Source: Clostridia bacterium (GTDB lineage Bacteria > Bacillota > Clostridia > Christensenellales > Aristaeellaceae). From it: DNA of 37,255 nucleotides. The notes beneath the pieces were generated by a model. The model did no database searches. It saw nothing but the letters and a program-made list of their open reading frames with translations, and was not told the origin of the DNA. Of the stretch, positions 23,603 to 32,587 are shown in pieces (positions within the stretch are counted from its first letter, which is position 1; every line of letters starts with the position of its first letter). Location of the stretch: positions 1 through 37,255 of the forward strand of contig JAFXZS010000014.1 of NCBI GenBank assembly GCA_017541105.1, in the 5' to 3' direction. The position numbers and the translations under genes were made by a program.

Positions 23603-24297
23603 TTCGGATTCATTCCCATCGCTTCCAGCAGTTTTTTATTCTTCTGTGCGTTCGGAGGCCGCAGATAGGAGGCCTGCAGGTTCAGGTAATCCGTGCGTTC
23701 TGCGGAATGCAGGGCAGCCCAGCCGGCAGCGGAAGGCCGCAGGTAACACAGGTACGCCGGTGCGAACTCCGCCTGTCCGCCCAGGAACTGCCGGATGCTT
23801 TCACGATGAACCGGCATTCCGTCCCCAAGAAAAAGAAAACGGTTTCCCATCGGCTTAATTCTTTCCAGAAATTCTTCCAGTTTCAGCGCTTCGTCCTTCA
23901 TCAGCCGTTTCCCGTTCCGGAATGCCGCGCCGTACACCTGCCCCGCCCGGGCGTCCTGGATGGGACAGATCACCCCGTCAAACAGGCCGGCCGAGAGGCT
24001 CAATGCTTCCAGCGCGTCCACCGGAATGCAGGGAATGCCGGCCCCGTGCGCCAATCCTTTGGCTGTCGCCACTCCGATCCGCACCCCGGTAAAACTCCCC
24101 GGTCCGGTCACGGCGGCAACAGCGTCCAGTTCTTCCAGCGCAAGGCCTGCGGAAGTCAGTGCTGCTTCTGTCATCGGAAGCAGATTGGTGGAATGGGTAT
24201 TCCTGTTCTGTGCGATGTATTCGCACAGAACACGTTCGTTATCCATAACCGCCGTACCGCAGACAGGTCCGGATGTATCAATCACCAGCAGTTTCAT
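23599..24297 (-). CDS. tsaB: tRNA t6A37 threonylcarbamoyltransferase subunit TsaB
   Basis: 232 residues, the normal TsaB size. ASKHA fold N-terminus (LLVIDTSGPVCGTAV), HSTNLLPMTEAAL, and the GPGSFTGVRIGVATAKGLA signature. TsaB partners TsaD and TsaE to transfer threonylcarbamoyl to A37 of tRNAs reading ANN codons. It is catalytically inactive itself. TsaE is encoded 21 bases upstream. TsaD is not in the window, so it must be elsewhere. Confidence 0.95.
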   Translation of the reverse strand: MKLLVIDTSGPVCGTAVMDNERVLCEYIAQNRNTHSTNLLPMTEAALTSAGLALEELDAVAAVTGPGSFTGVRIGVATAKGLAHGAGIPCIPVDALEALSLSAGLFDGVICPIQDARAGQVYGAAFRNGKRLMKDEALKLEEFLERIKPMGNRFLFLGDGMPVHRESIRQFLGGQAEFAPAYLCYLRPSAAGWAALHSAERTDYLNLQASYLRPPNAQKNKKLLEAMGMNPK

Positions 24298-24318
24298 ATT
24301 CTTTTGCTCCGTCCGGAA

Positions 24319-24750
24319 TTATTCCGCATGATGAATGGTGATCCTCCTGCGGTTTTCCTCCCCGGTGTCCTCCAGCCGGATCCGCAGGGTTCTTTCCGGA
24401 ATTGCCTCCGGGCATCGTTCCGGCCATTCCACTACGGCGATGCCGTCTCCGCCCAGATACTCATCCAGTCCCAGCTCGTAAAGCTCCTCCGCGCTTTCCA
24501 GCCTGTACCAGTCAAAATGGTACAGGGGGCATCGTCCGCTTTCATAAACATTCAGAATCGTAAAGCTCGGGCTGGTCACGGTCTCCGTCACGCCAAGCCC
24601 GCGGGCAATTCCGCGTGTCAGCTCGCTTTTCCCTGCGCCGAGATCCCCTTCCAGGAGTACCACATCCCCCGCCTGCAGTTCCGCAGCCAGCTGTTCTCCC
24701 AGATCGCGCGTTTCCGCTGCGCTGTTCGTTTCGGTCAGCCTCTCAGCCAT
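24319..24750 (-). CDS. tsaE: tRNA t6A37 biosynthesis ATPase TsaE
   Basis: 143 residues, the usual TsaE length. P-loop GDLGAGKSE, TSPSFTILNVYE switch region, LYHFDWYRL and VVEWPERCPEAIP, all standard TsaE motifs. It drives the TsaB-TsaD cycle by ATP hydrolysis. Its first 16 bases overlap the end of the galactokinase-like gene, which is unusual for a housekeeping gene and ties the two together in one transcript. Confidence 0.95.
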   Translation of the reverse strand: MAERLTETNSAAETRDLGEQLAAELQAGDVVLLEGDLGAGKSELTRGIARGLGVTETVTSPSFTILNVYESGRCPLYHFDWYRLESAEELYELGLDEYLGGDGIAVVEWPERCPEAIPERTLRIRLEDTGEENRRRITIHHAE

Positions 24751-26018
24751 GCGACTCCTTCCGGCCGGATGTTCAGCACCGTACAGGCTCCTGCGCCAAA
24801 GGCACTGTTCATTGTCTCCACAAATTCACCGGTCATCTCCAGCGGTACAAAGTTCAGCGTCGTACCTGCGAATCCTCCCCCATGAATGCGCCAGGCCCCC
24901 CGCCCTTTCAGCAGGCTTTCTGCCATGCACAGCGCCAGGCTCAGGCTTTGATCCGTACCGGGGGCATACACGTTCTGCAGGTACATGAAACTGCTTCGGC
25001 CGCTGTCGATAATCAGCTGAAGGAAATCCTTCATCCGGCCCTCTTCAAGCATCTTCACCTGTTCCGGTACCCGATCGTTTTCCGTAACAAAGTGAATGGC
25101 CCGCATCAGCGCACGGTCCCCTGCCTTCGCCCGGATTTCACCGGCTTTTGCCAGCAGCTGCGCTTCAGTCACTCCCCGCAGCGTATCCTGGCCGAACAGT
25201 GCTGCCGTTGCCTTCATTTCCGCGGGAATAGCCGCGTAATGCGGCGTCAGGTCCGCATGGCTTCCGCCGGTGGCAACCACCACCAGTGCGTACCCCTTCT
25301 TCGCGAAATCATACTGCAGTGCCCGGACTTTCGGTTTTTTCGTGTCCTGAAAGTCCACGGTCACCAATCCTCCGGCCGCGCTGGCCATCTGATCCAGCAA
25401 TCCGGACGGTTTGCCGAAATACATATTCTCCGCCTGCTGGCTGATCTGTGCCCGAAGGATATAGGGCATGTCAAACCGGTTGTACAGTGCATCCAGCACA
25501 CCGGTCAGCATCACTTCCAGTGCTGCGGAACTGCTCAGTCCGCTGCCGCCGGCCACGGTGGAGGTCACCGCCGCGTCGAATCCGCCGATCCTGTATCCGG
25601 CATCCTGCATACCGGCTGCTACCCCGCGGATCAGCGCACGCGTTGTTCCCTGTTCCTCCGGATGAATGCTTAAATCCTCCAGATCCATTTCAATGGCCGG
25701 ATATCCTTCGCTGAAAAAGCGGACCTTCAGGTCTTCCCTGGGGGTCACCGCGCTCAGCGCATCCAGGTTGACGGCTGCTGCCAGAACTCTCCCGTTGTTA
25801 TGATCCGTATGATTGCCGCCGATCTCCGTCCGCCCCGGCGCGCTGATCAGCGCAATTTCCCCGCGGTCGCCGAAAAGTTCTTCATGGCGGCGGATCAGTG
25901 CGGCATAACGGCGCTGCTGCTTTTCCGCCATTTCCCGCGACGGTCCGTAAAGATGCATCAGCTTCTGAACGTTTTCCCGGCCTTCGAGCCTCTGAATCAT
26001 ATGCTCTCCGCTGCTCAT
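24735..26018 (-). CDS. Galactokinase-like GHMP kinase
   Basis: 427 residues, a little longer than the ~390 usual for GalK. ATG 26018 has GGAGG 6 bases upstream. After a ~50-residue N-terminal part comes the substrate motif GRTEIGGNHTDHNNG (consensus GRVNLIGEHTDYN), then the GHMP ATP loop VAGGSGLSSSAALE, FGKPSGLLDQMASAAGG with the catalytic Asp, and a C-terminal GRGAWRIHGGGFAGTTLNF motif. The substrate motif is altered: Asn replaces the Glu and His the Tyr next to the sugar. So galactose is likely but not certain; arabinose and GalNAc kinases are relatives. The neighbours are a solute-binding lipoprotein (ATGA overlap) and tsaE, not galT or galE. Confidence 0.85.
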   Translation of the reverse strand: MSSGEHMIQRLEGRENVQKLMHLYGPSREMAEKQQRRYAALIRRHEELFGDRGEIALISAPGRTEIGGNHTDHNNGRVLAAAVNLDALSAVTPREDLKVRFFSEGYPAIEMDLEDLSIHPEEQGTTRALIRGVAAGMQDAGYRIGGFDAAVTSTVAGGSGLSSSAALEVMLTGVLDALYNRFDMPYILRAQISQQAENMYFGKPSGLLDQMASAAGGLVTVDFQDTKKPKVRALQYDFAKKGYALVVVATGGSHADLTPHYAAIPAEMKATAALFGQDTLRGVTEAQLLAKAGEIRAKAGDRALMRAIHFVTENDRVPEQVKMLEEGRMKDFLQLIIDSGRSSFMYLQNVYAPGTDQSLSLALCMAESLLKGRGAWRIHGGGFAGTTLNFVPLEMTGEFVETMNSAFGAGACTVLNIRPEGVAWLRG

Positions 26019-27532
26019 GGATTTCCTCCGAATTCATCGATGTACTTCTGCCAGATCGCGATCATGGCCTTCAGTCCTTTTTCGTTCACTGTCTCACAGA
26101 AAGCCTGCCAGTGGGCATCGTCCAGCGGCAGATCTCCCGTAACAAAGCGTGCCATGGTTTGCTCCGCGTAAGGCGCAAGTTCCTTCTGAATTTCCGCGGC
26201 AGCCTGTTCATCCTCCCGGGTCAGAACCACCTGCGGATACGGCAGCACAGCCAGCTTCTTGAGTTCCGTCATCTGCAGAATATTGCTCCGCGTATATTCA
26301 TCCGCGTACTTTGTCTGAAAATCCACCGGGGAAATGCCGGGAATCGGCGCTCCGCTCGCGATGGTGCGCCCGGGCAGAATCTCTTCCGCCACCGTGGTCA
26401 GATCATCTTTCCACTCCCACAGGCCGTCCTCCCGCCAGCTGTATTCCTCCTCCTCCAGGCCGTACTGAGCCATCAGGGCTCCGTCTTCCGTATAGAGTCC
26501 GTTCACCCATTGAACCAGGCGTTCCGGTTCCTTGCAGCGGGAGGTGATGGCAAAAGTCCCCCGGATCAGGCTGCCGGTCAGATCACGGTACACCTGCTTC
26601 CCTTCGTATTTCAGGGGCATCAGCATCGTATACTGGTTCAGCGATGCTGATGGAATCACCGTCAGCGGGGTGGAACTTAAAATCATCCCGTAGGGAATAT
26701 CCTGTTTTTCATCCGTGATCTGGCGCAGGCTCTCCGCAGTCGTGAATCCGTTGTGATCCAGCAGGTTTTCCTCCCAAAGTTCATGGAGCCAGGTCAGGAA
26801 AGCGCGCTGATTCTCTCCCGTCAGTGAGGAGATGACCTTTCCGTCCGTACAGGTGATATAGTAATCGTTGTCAATGATCCCGAAGGCATGTCCCAGAAAA
26901 CGGAGTTCCCACATTCCGATGAATGCCAGCGGTACTTCATCTTTCTTTCCGTTCCCGTTGGGATCCCGGTCCCGGAACGCCCGCAGGACCTCAGTCAGCT
27001 CATCCGCGGTTTCTGGCGTTTCGAGTCCCAGCCGCTTCAGCCATTTCTCGTTGATCCACATGGCGTCGTTGTTTTGCAGTGAGTTGAAAGCCGGAAGGGC
27101 GGGAATGGCACCGTCCGGCATGGAAACAGCTGCCATCACGTCGGGATTCTCCTCCAGCAGCGTCCAGAGATCCGGGGCGTATTGCTCCAGGTAAGGCTTC
27201 AGGTCTGTCAGCACACCCGCCTCATACATCTCCCGCGTTTCCGACGTGGTCAGTTCTGCCTTGAACAGAAGATCCGGCAGGTTTTCCCCCGCAAGGATTT
27301 CATTTTTACGCTGCTGCCAGCTGGTATAGCTGGTAAATTCCCGGAACTGGAAAGAGATGCCTGTTTTTTCTTCCATCCTGGTAAAGAACAGGTTTGTTTC
27401 CCAGTTGCAGTTGCTCGATTCCCCGTCAAATCCCTCCAGGATATAATCCGGGGCCTTCTGCCCGTCTGCCGGAGCGCATCCGCATCCTGCCAGGAACACC
27501 GTCACCAGCAGCAGAGCTGTCATTTTTTTCAT
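26015..27532 (-). CDS. Extracellular solute-binding lipoprotein (family 1 type)
   Basis: 505 residues. Lipobox LAGC with Cys17. The body resembles the large carbohydrate-binding ABC proteins of Clostridia (LplA/YtcQ type): NAILAGENLPDLLFK-like segments, WINEKWLKRLGLETPETADEL and RDRDPNGNGKKDEVPLAF are typical. Those proteins feed complex saccharides to two membrane proteins, LplB- and LplC-like. No permease genes lie beside it, so it must pair with permeases elsewhere or have a sensory role. It is followed directly by the galactokinase-like gene, which fits a sugar ligand. 85 bases separate it from the MATE gene; I see no terminator there. Confidence 0.9.
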   Translation of the reverse strand: MKKMTALLLVTVFLAGCGCAPADGQKAPDYILEGFDGESSNCNWETNLFFTRMEEKTGISFQFREFTSYTSWQQRKNEILAGENLPDLLFKAELTTSETREMYEAGVLTDLKPYLEQYAPDLWTLLEENPDVMAAVSMPDGAIPALPAFNSLQNNDAMWINEKWLKRLGLETPETADELTEVLRAFRDRDPNGNGKKDEVPLAFIGMWELRFLGHAFGIIDNDYYITCTDGKVISSLTGENQRAFLTWLHELWEENLLDHNGFTTAESLRQITDEKQDIPYGMILSSTPLTVIPSASLNQYTMLMPLKYEGKQVYRDLTGSLIRGTFAITSRCKEPERLVQWVNGLYTEDGALMAQYGLEEEEYSWREDGLWEWKDDLTTVAEEILPGRTIASGAPIPGISPVDFQTKYADEYTRSNILQMTELKKLAVLPYPQVVLTREDEQAAAEIQKELAPYAEQTMARFVTGDLPLDDAHWQAFCETVNEKGLKAMIAIWQKYIDEFGGNP

Positions 27533-27617
27533 CGTTCAAATTCCTCCCTCAGCCTGATTTCAGATGGTTTGCCGGAATTCATACCCGATGGAGGCCGGAA
27601 TCAGGATCCGCCGCGCA

Positions 27618-29375
27618 TCATTCAATCAGGATCAGCAGGCTGTTGACGCCGAATGTGCACTGGTAGATCGTTTCCACAGCAAGATTTCGCACCATCTGGA
27701 TTCCCATGAAGCGCTCATCGTCTTCATACTCCGGCGAAAGGGGGTTGAAATCAATGCCTCCGTATCGGATGCGTATACCGATGACTCCCTGGACAGAGAA
27801 AACCCGCACATCAAAGCTCAGGGCTGTATCGGGATTGAACTGTGTGATAAGCGTCATCATTTCTTCCAGCGCCAGGCTGACCCGCATTGTCTGTTTGGGA
27901 GCCATCTGGTTATCCGCACAGAAGGCGCCGATCCGCTCGCTCGCTTCACAGATGGCGTTCATTTCCGACGTGCTCGAAAAGTTAATGCTGTTCCCGCCGT
28001 CCTCCAGCGATCTGTCCATCAGCAGCCATCGGCTGAGGGGCTTATTCTTTTCCTTTCGCCGGATAAAGAACGTCAGGCCGGCCCAAAGCAGCAGCGTCAG
28101 CAGCGTCTCCGTAACCAGGAAGAGCCAGGGTGTCGCGCCGATCGCATACAATACCAGCAGGCTGACCACACAGAAGACGAAGGTTCTCGATATAATGAGA
28201 ATATTGGACAGCATTTCCCGGCCGGAAACACGGTAGAATCCGGTAAGAATGTTGATCAGAAGCGTGGGGAACAGGCTGACGGCCAGCATCGCAAGGGGAA
28301 GTTCCATTCCGTTCACCTGGTACATCCCGCCGATTGCGGAAGAGCCAAAGAACAGAAGCAGCGCCAGCAGTGCGCAGCCGATCAGGCCGATCCGCAGCTG
28401 CTGCCGCAGCAGAATAAGGATACTCGGATTGTCCCGCTCACCGCTGTATACTCCCAGAATGGCTGTACCGGATTGCGGAACCCCCAGGGTAATACCCTCG
28501 GTCAGCGACGCCATGGCACTCACAACCGTAAACCGGGCGATCATAAACTGGGCAAGCATCATATTGCCGCTCAGCCGGAGCAGAATGCTGTTTACGACAA
28601 ACACGCGCAGCGCCTGGAAAAGATTGCTGACAGCTTCCGGGCTGCCTGCCCCGGCCATATTCAGAAGCTCCTTCAGGCACGGCCGGACAAGCCGCAGGGA
28701 AAACGTATGCCTTCCGGTATGCAGCGAACACATGCCGAAGACCGAAGCAGCCCCGGCGGACAGAACACTGGCCAATGCCGCGCCGCGTACGCCCATGCGC
28801 AGAACATACAGGAACAGAATATCCAGCAGGATATTCCCGATGCCCATGATCAGCATCATGACGGATACAGAGGCGTTTTTCCCTTCCAGAGGCAGAAACC
28901 AGAAAGGCGGGAAGGTCAGCATAATCGCCGGAACCGCCAGCAGATAGATCTGCGTATATTCACAGACAAGTGAAATCAGCGACGGGTCATCACCGCAGAG
29001 TCCGCTCGCGATCGGTTCCATCAGGAACATCCCCGTTGCCATCAGGACGGCGGAAAAAATCAGAATCAATGTAAGATGAATGGAATACAGCCGCTGCGCC
29101 TGATCCCCGTGGTTTTCCCCCACCGCTCTGGCGCAAAGGGTTTCCGCCCCGCAGGAAAGGCAGGCGGCAATCATGTTGATCAGCAGGATGATGGGTGTGC
29201 TCAGGCTCACCGCGGCCAGCCCCTTCACACCTACATACTGGCCCACCAGGATTCCGTCGGCCAGAAGTGCCAGATTGCTGCTGAAGAAAGAGATGATTCC
29301 CGGAATCACCGCAGCCCGGTAGGCCGTGCGGAGAAAGGCTGTGGATTGTGTCAGGGAACCGGTGTTTTCCGTCAT
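27618..29375 (-). CDS. MATE transporter fused to a degenerate RsbW-like domain
   Basis: 585 residues. Residues about 15-440 are a complete 12-helix MATE (MatE x2) transporter, which normally exports cationic drugs or metabolites using a Na+ or H+ gradient. After RRKEKNKP comes a cytoplasmic domain (about 462-585) that aligns over its length with the stand-alone RsbW-like protein at 35466-35873. Key ATP residues are gone: the N-box Asn is Leu509 (LALEEMMTLI), the G1-box Asp is Tyr538 (IRYGGIDFNP), and the G2 box GGLG is RFMG (555-558). So it probably does not bind ATP in the usual way. The ATG overlaps the SpoIIE phosphatase stop (ATGA). MATE-HATPase fusions occur in gut Clostridia, from memory. 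The loss of the site here and its purpose are my inference. Confidence 0.9.
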   Translation of the reverse strand: MTENTGSLTQSTAFLRTAYRAAVIPGIISFFSSNLALLADGILVGQYVGVKGLAAVSLSTPIILLINMIAACLSCGAETLCARAVGENHGDQAQRLYSIHLTLILIFSAVLMATGMFLMEPIASGLCGDDPSLISLVCEYTQIYLLAVPAIMLTFPPFWFLPLEGKNASVSVMMLIMGIGNILLDILFLYVLRMGVRGAALASVLSAGAASVFGMCSLHTGRHTFSLRLVRPCLKELLNMAGAGSPEAVSNLFQALRVFVVNSILLRLSGNMMLAQFMIARFTVVSAMASLTEGITLGVPQSGTAILGVYSGERDNPSILILLRQQLRIGLIGCALLALLLFFGSSAIGGMYQVNGMELPLAMLAVSLFPTLLINILTGFYRVSGREMLSNILIISRTFVFCVVSLLVLYAIGATPWLFLVTETLLTLLLWAGLTFFIRRKEKNKPLSRWLLMDRSLEDGGNSINFSSTSEMNAICEASERIGAFCADNQMAPKQTMRVSLALEEMMTLITQFNPDTALSFDVRVFSVQGVIGIRIRYGGIDFNPLSPEYEDDERFMGIQMVRNLAVETIYQCTFGVNSLLILIE

Positions 29376-31012
29376 TGCTGAGCCTCTTCCGCCGCGGCAG
29401 ACGGCCCGTAATACTGCAGGTTCAGCATGGTAATATCGTCAAACTGGGGCGCTTCTCCGACAAACTCGTCAATCGACTGCTTGACGGCGGGAAGGAGCTC
29501 GGCGGGCGTTGCGGACAGGCGGCTGTTGAGCGCACTGATCATCCGGTCCGTTCCGAAGAGCTCGTTATGGCTGTCCGTTGCTTCCGTCACGCCGTCCGTA
29601 TAGACAAAGAGGCTGTCCCCGGGGTCAAGGTGGAATTCATGCTGGCGGAAACGCAGCCCTTCCATCACAGCCACTGCGGGGGAATGCTTGTAAACGATCA
29701 TTTCGTAGGATCCGTTGGCTTTCCGGATCACAGGATTCTCATGGCCCGCGTTGGCAGCAAGGCCGCGGCCTGTGCTCAGCTCGATGACGGCCAGCCAGAC
29801 TGTGACAAACAGCTGCGCTTCATTGCCTTCACAAAGCTGCTCGTTCACATGTGCAAGGGCCTCCTCGGGGCTGTCCCCCGCCATCACGCGGTTCTTGATC
29901 AGCGTCTTGGCGATAACCATGAACAGCGCGGCAGGCACCCCTTTGCCGGATACATCCGCCATGACAAGAGCCAGATGATCGTCATCCACCAGGAAAAAGT
30001 CATAGAAATCGCCGCCCACTTCCTTCGCCGGATCCATTGAGGCATAGATATCAAAATCCTTGCGCGACGGGAAAGCCGGGAAGATTCTCGGCAGCATATC
30101 CGCCTGGATCTGCGTGGCAACGTTCAGTTCCGCTCCGATGCGTTCCTTCTCCGCCGTGACCGCGGACAGTTCATGAATGTAACGGCGCAGGCCAAGATCC
30201 ATCTGTTCGAAGGAGTTCGCGAGCGATTCCAGCTCGTCTCCCGTATGGATATCCGCGCTGAACGGCACATCCTGATCGATGTTTGTCACCAGGTCCTCAG
30301 CGGCATTTTCCAGTGTTTTGACCGGCCGGAGAACGTTGCGGTTGATCTTTGTATAGAACAGAACGCCGCCAAGCACCGTCACGACCAGAACGACGCCGAT
30401 CACGCTCAGCAGGAAGATCATCATCATGCGAACGACGTTGGGCATATTCAGGTCGACACCGACCACCGCGACACCCTTTCCGGTCGAATCGTAGATCGGA
30501 ACCCGGGCAGTTCCGATGAGCCCGAATTCAGGGTGCCACGCAACGATAAAGTCCTCGGGGGGATTCGGGGAGGTAAGCAGCTCCTCCACGGCGCCGCGCG
30601 CCCTGTCCATATACTCCTCATGATCTCCCAGAACGTTCATTTCCTCATCGGAATAAGCGTCCCAGACATAGATCAGATCGTCTCCGTTATGTACAAAAAC
30701 ATAGTAATACCATGCTCCGGAACGCTGCTTCAGGATATCCATGAAATGCTGGACCTGGTCATAATACTCGTCCGTCTGCATTGTGGTGACATAACCCGCG
30801 ACGCGATCCCCGTCAATATAGTCCGAGGCCATTTTGCCCAGTGAGAAGGCGGTCTTGCTGTACTCCTTCATCTGGGAATCATAGTATATCAGGGTTACGA
30901 TGACCCCAGTGCAAATACAGATGACCAATGCCATCACCACAAGAGATCCCAGGAATTTTTTGCTCAGTGTTTTCTTCTTTGGCTGTCCTGTTTCTTTCAT
31001 GACAGTTTTCAC
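29372..31012 (-). CDS. Membrane-bound SpoIIE-type PP2C phosphatase with extracellular sensor
   Basis: 546 residues. TM1 (19-43), an outer domain of ~150 residues (44-195, cache-like, with YYYVFVHNGDDLIYVWD and ARVPIYDSTGKGVAVVGVDL), TM2 (196-221), HAMP (222-275), a helical linker, and a C-terminal SpoIIE/RsbU PP2C domain (310-535). Metal residues are intact: EVGGDFYD (D335), ADVSGKG (D353), YTDGVTEA and FDDITM. Such phosphatases remove phosphate from STAS anti-anti-sigma factors and so release sigma factors. It is probably gated by a ligand outside the cell. It precedes the MATE fusion with ATGA overlap; no STAS protein or sigma factor gene is in this window. Confidence 0.94.
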   Translation of the reverse strand: MKTVMKETGQPKKKTLSKKFLGSLVVMALVICICTGVIVTLIYYDSQMKEYSKTAFSLGKMASDYIDGDRVAGYVTTMQTDEYYDQVQHFMDILKQRSGAWYYYVFVHNGDDLIYVWDAYSDEEMNVLGDHEEYMDRARGAVEELLTSPNPPEDFIVAWHPEFGLIGTARVPIYDSTGKGVAVVGVDLNMPNVVRMMMIFLLSVIGVVLVVTVLGGVLFYTKINRNVLRPVKTLENAAEDLVTNIDQDVPFSADIHTGDELESLANSFEQMDLGLRRYIHELSAVTAEKERIGAELNVATQIQADMLPRIFPAFPSRKDFDIYASMDPAKEVGGDFYDFFLVDDDHLALVMADVSGKGVPAALFMVIAKTLIKNRVMAGDSPEEALAHVNEQLCEGNEAQLFVTVWLAVIELSTGRGLAANAGHENPVIRKANGSYEMIVYKHSPAVAVMEGLRFRQHEFHLDPGDSLFVYTDGVTEATDSHNELFGTDRMISALNSRLSATPAELLPAVKQSIDEFVGEAPQFDDITMLNLQYYGPSAAAEEAQQ

Positions 31013-31015
31013 TCC

Positions 31016-32434
31016 TTAATCCCGATCCAGATAGATCCAGGTATCGTCCCGTCTTCTTTCCCGAAAACCTGAGGCAATTGCGGAATACAGGGCACTTTTA
31101 TTATCCGGGTTGTTCAGGCATCTGGCCCGGGTGTGCAGGCCCAGTTCTTCCTCCGCGTAACGGATCAGCACATTCCCGGCCTTGCTGATTCCCCTGCCGT
31201 GATACTCCGGCAGCAGGCGCATGCCCACTTCCGCGCTGCCCGCGTCGGTAAAGTTCCAGAGCAGCGCTTCCCCGATCATCGGGCCGTCCTCCCGTTCCCT
31301 GACAGCAAAGTTCATCGAATCTCCGACCGCCATATCGTACTGGACGGACCGGTAGAATGTCTCCGGATCCGGATATCGGGGCAGCGTGAAATCCTCTTCG
31401 TAATCGTAGCCCCACCAGTGATTGTTCTCCCGGTCGGTGTTCATCCGGTAATAGGCTTCCATATCCGTTTCCCGGAAAGCGGTGAGCACCGCGTTGTCCG
31501 CCTGAAGCACCGGATATTGCACCACTTTTGCCCCGGGCGCCCGTACATGCGCCTGGTATTTATGCACCTGCCGCAATGGATGATAGAGTTCCTTGGCTCT
31601 GCGGATCCCGGGATCCCCCGAATCATCCTCCCAGTTGAACCAGCGCAGCGGACCGTATCCCAGGTCCCGGACATACCGGATGAAGCCTCGGAGCATGACC
31701 GGATAGATATCCGTATAAGCCATCAGCGCTTTTTCCACATGGATCATCAGCGTCTGGCCAATCACTTCCCCGATGCAGATGGCCGCAAGCCTGCCCTGCA
31801 CCCAAAGCCCGGCAGCCGGCAGGTCCAGCGCATGATAAACATCCAGCAGATCACGGCTGTGCCGAAGCTCCATTTCTTCCAGTTTGTCCATATCCGGGTG
31901 TTCCAGCGTATAGGCCTTCAGCAGTTCCAGCGCAGCAGGCATATGCTCCGGCAGCAGCGGACGGATATCCGGCTCACCGTAAAGGCGGATAAAGTGGTTG
32001 ACCCTGTAACGGATTTTGCGCAGCTCACTTCCGCTCATGTCGGCATACGGTTCAAAATGATACAGGTAATCACTCCATCTGGCCTCATATCCCCACATCG
32101 TCTGCGGAAACCGGGGATCCCGAAGCAGTCGCTGAAGTGTGTCCTCATCCAGCGCAAAGAACCGGAGCGCGATATCCTCCTCCCGAACCTGCTCAGACAA
32201 GGCATCCAGCATCCCGTCCGCATCGGGGCCGGCCGGATAAGTGAAAGCGGGATATCCGTTCATCATCTGCCGGAGAACTATCGTGTCGTTCCGGAAACAG
32301 ATCTGCGCCTCCTGTTCCTGGCGCCACATCCAGATCGTCCCCATGGACAGATCCGAACAGAGCGTGGGCAGATTGCGGAAATAGGGTTTCAGGCGCTTCA
32401 GAAGTTCAAGCGTACAGGGCTCAAATAGCAACAT
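31016..32434 (-). CDS. DUF2156-GNAT double acyltransferase
   Basis: 472 residues from ATG 32434 (GGGAGG 4 bases upstream; a GTG at 32467 would add 11 residues). Residues 1-290 match the DUF2156 (LPG synthase C-terminal-like) pattern: YRVNHFIRLYGEPDIRPL, AAGLWVQGRLAAICIGE, and the WFNWEDDSGDPGIRRAKELYHP stretch. Residues about 305-472 are a RimJ-like GNAT: AFRETDMEAYYRM, a LLPEYHGRGISKAG acetyl-CoA loop, and NNPDNKSALYSAIASGF. DUF2156 proteins alone are thought to transfer aminoacyl or acyl groups; the GNAT part should use acetyl-CoA. No membrane segments, so cytoplasmic. It begins the long minus-strand series and lies 3 bases upstream of the phosphatase gene. Confidence 0.85.
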   Translation of the reverse strand: MLLFEPCTLELLKRLKPYFRNLPTLCSDLSMGTIWMWRQEQEAQICFRNDTIVLRQMMNGYPAFTYPAGPDADGMLDALSEQVREEDIALRFFALDEDTLQRLLRDPRFPQTMWGYEARWSDYLYHFEPYADMSGSELRKIRYRVNHFIRLYGEPDIRPLLPEHMPAALELLKAYTLEHPDMDKLEEMELRHSRDLLDVYHALDLPAAGLWVQGRLAAICIGEVIGQTLMIHVEKALMAYTDIYPVMLRGFIRYVRDLGYGPLRWFNWEDDSGDPGIRRAKELYHPLRQVHKYQAHVRAPGAKVVQYPVLQADNAVLTAFRETDMEAYYRMNTDRENNHWWGYDYEEDFTLPRYPDPETFYRSVQYDMAVGDSMNFAVREREDGPMIGEALLWNFTDAGSAEVGMRLLPEYHGRGISKAGNVLIRYAEEELGLHTRARCLNNPDNKSALYSAIASGFRERRRDDTWIYLDRD

Positions 32435-32505
32435 AAATCCTCCCGGACGGGCAATGGACGGCTCCACGCGGAAACGGTTTTCGCGGTTCCCTCAGGGGAT
32501 CCGTG

Positions 32506-32530
32506 TACGATGACGGTCGCGGTGATCGTA
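32506..32530 (-). repeat. Stem-loop in the long leader of the acyltransferase gene
   Basis: Six-base arms TACGAT (32506-32511) and ATCGTA (32525-32530) enclose 13 bases within the ~150-base leader of the minus-strand operon. No tract of T follows. The rest of 32468-32587 shows no ORF or conserved riboswitch core that I can recognise. Confidence 0.3.
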
Positions 32531-32587
32531 TATCATCCTCATTCCGTTTCCGGCAGCCGGAATTTAAAAGGCACCACGCATCATATT

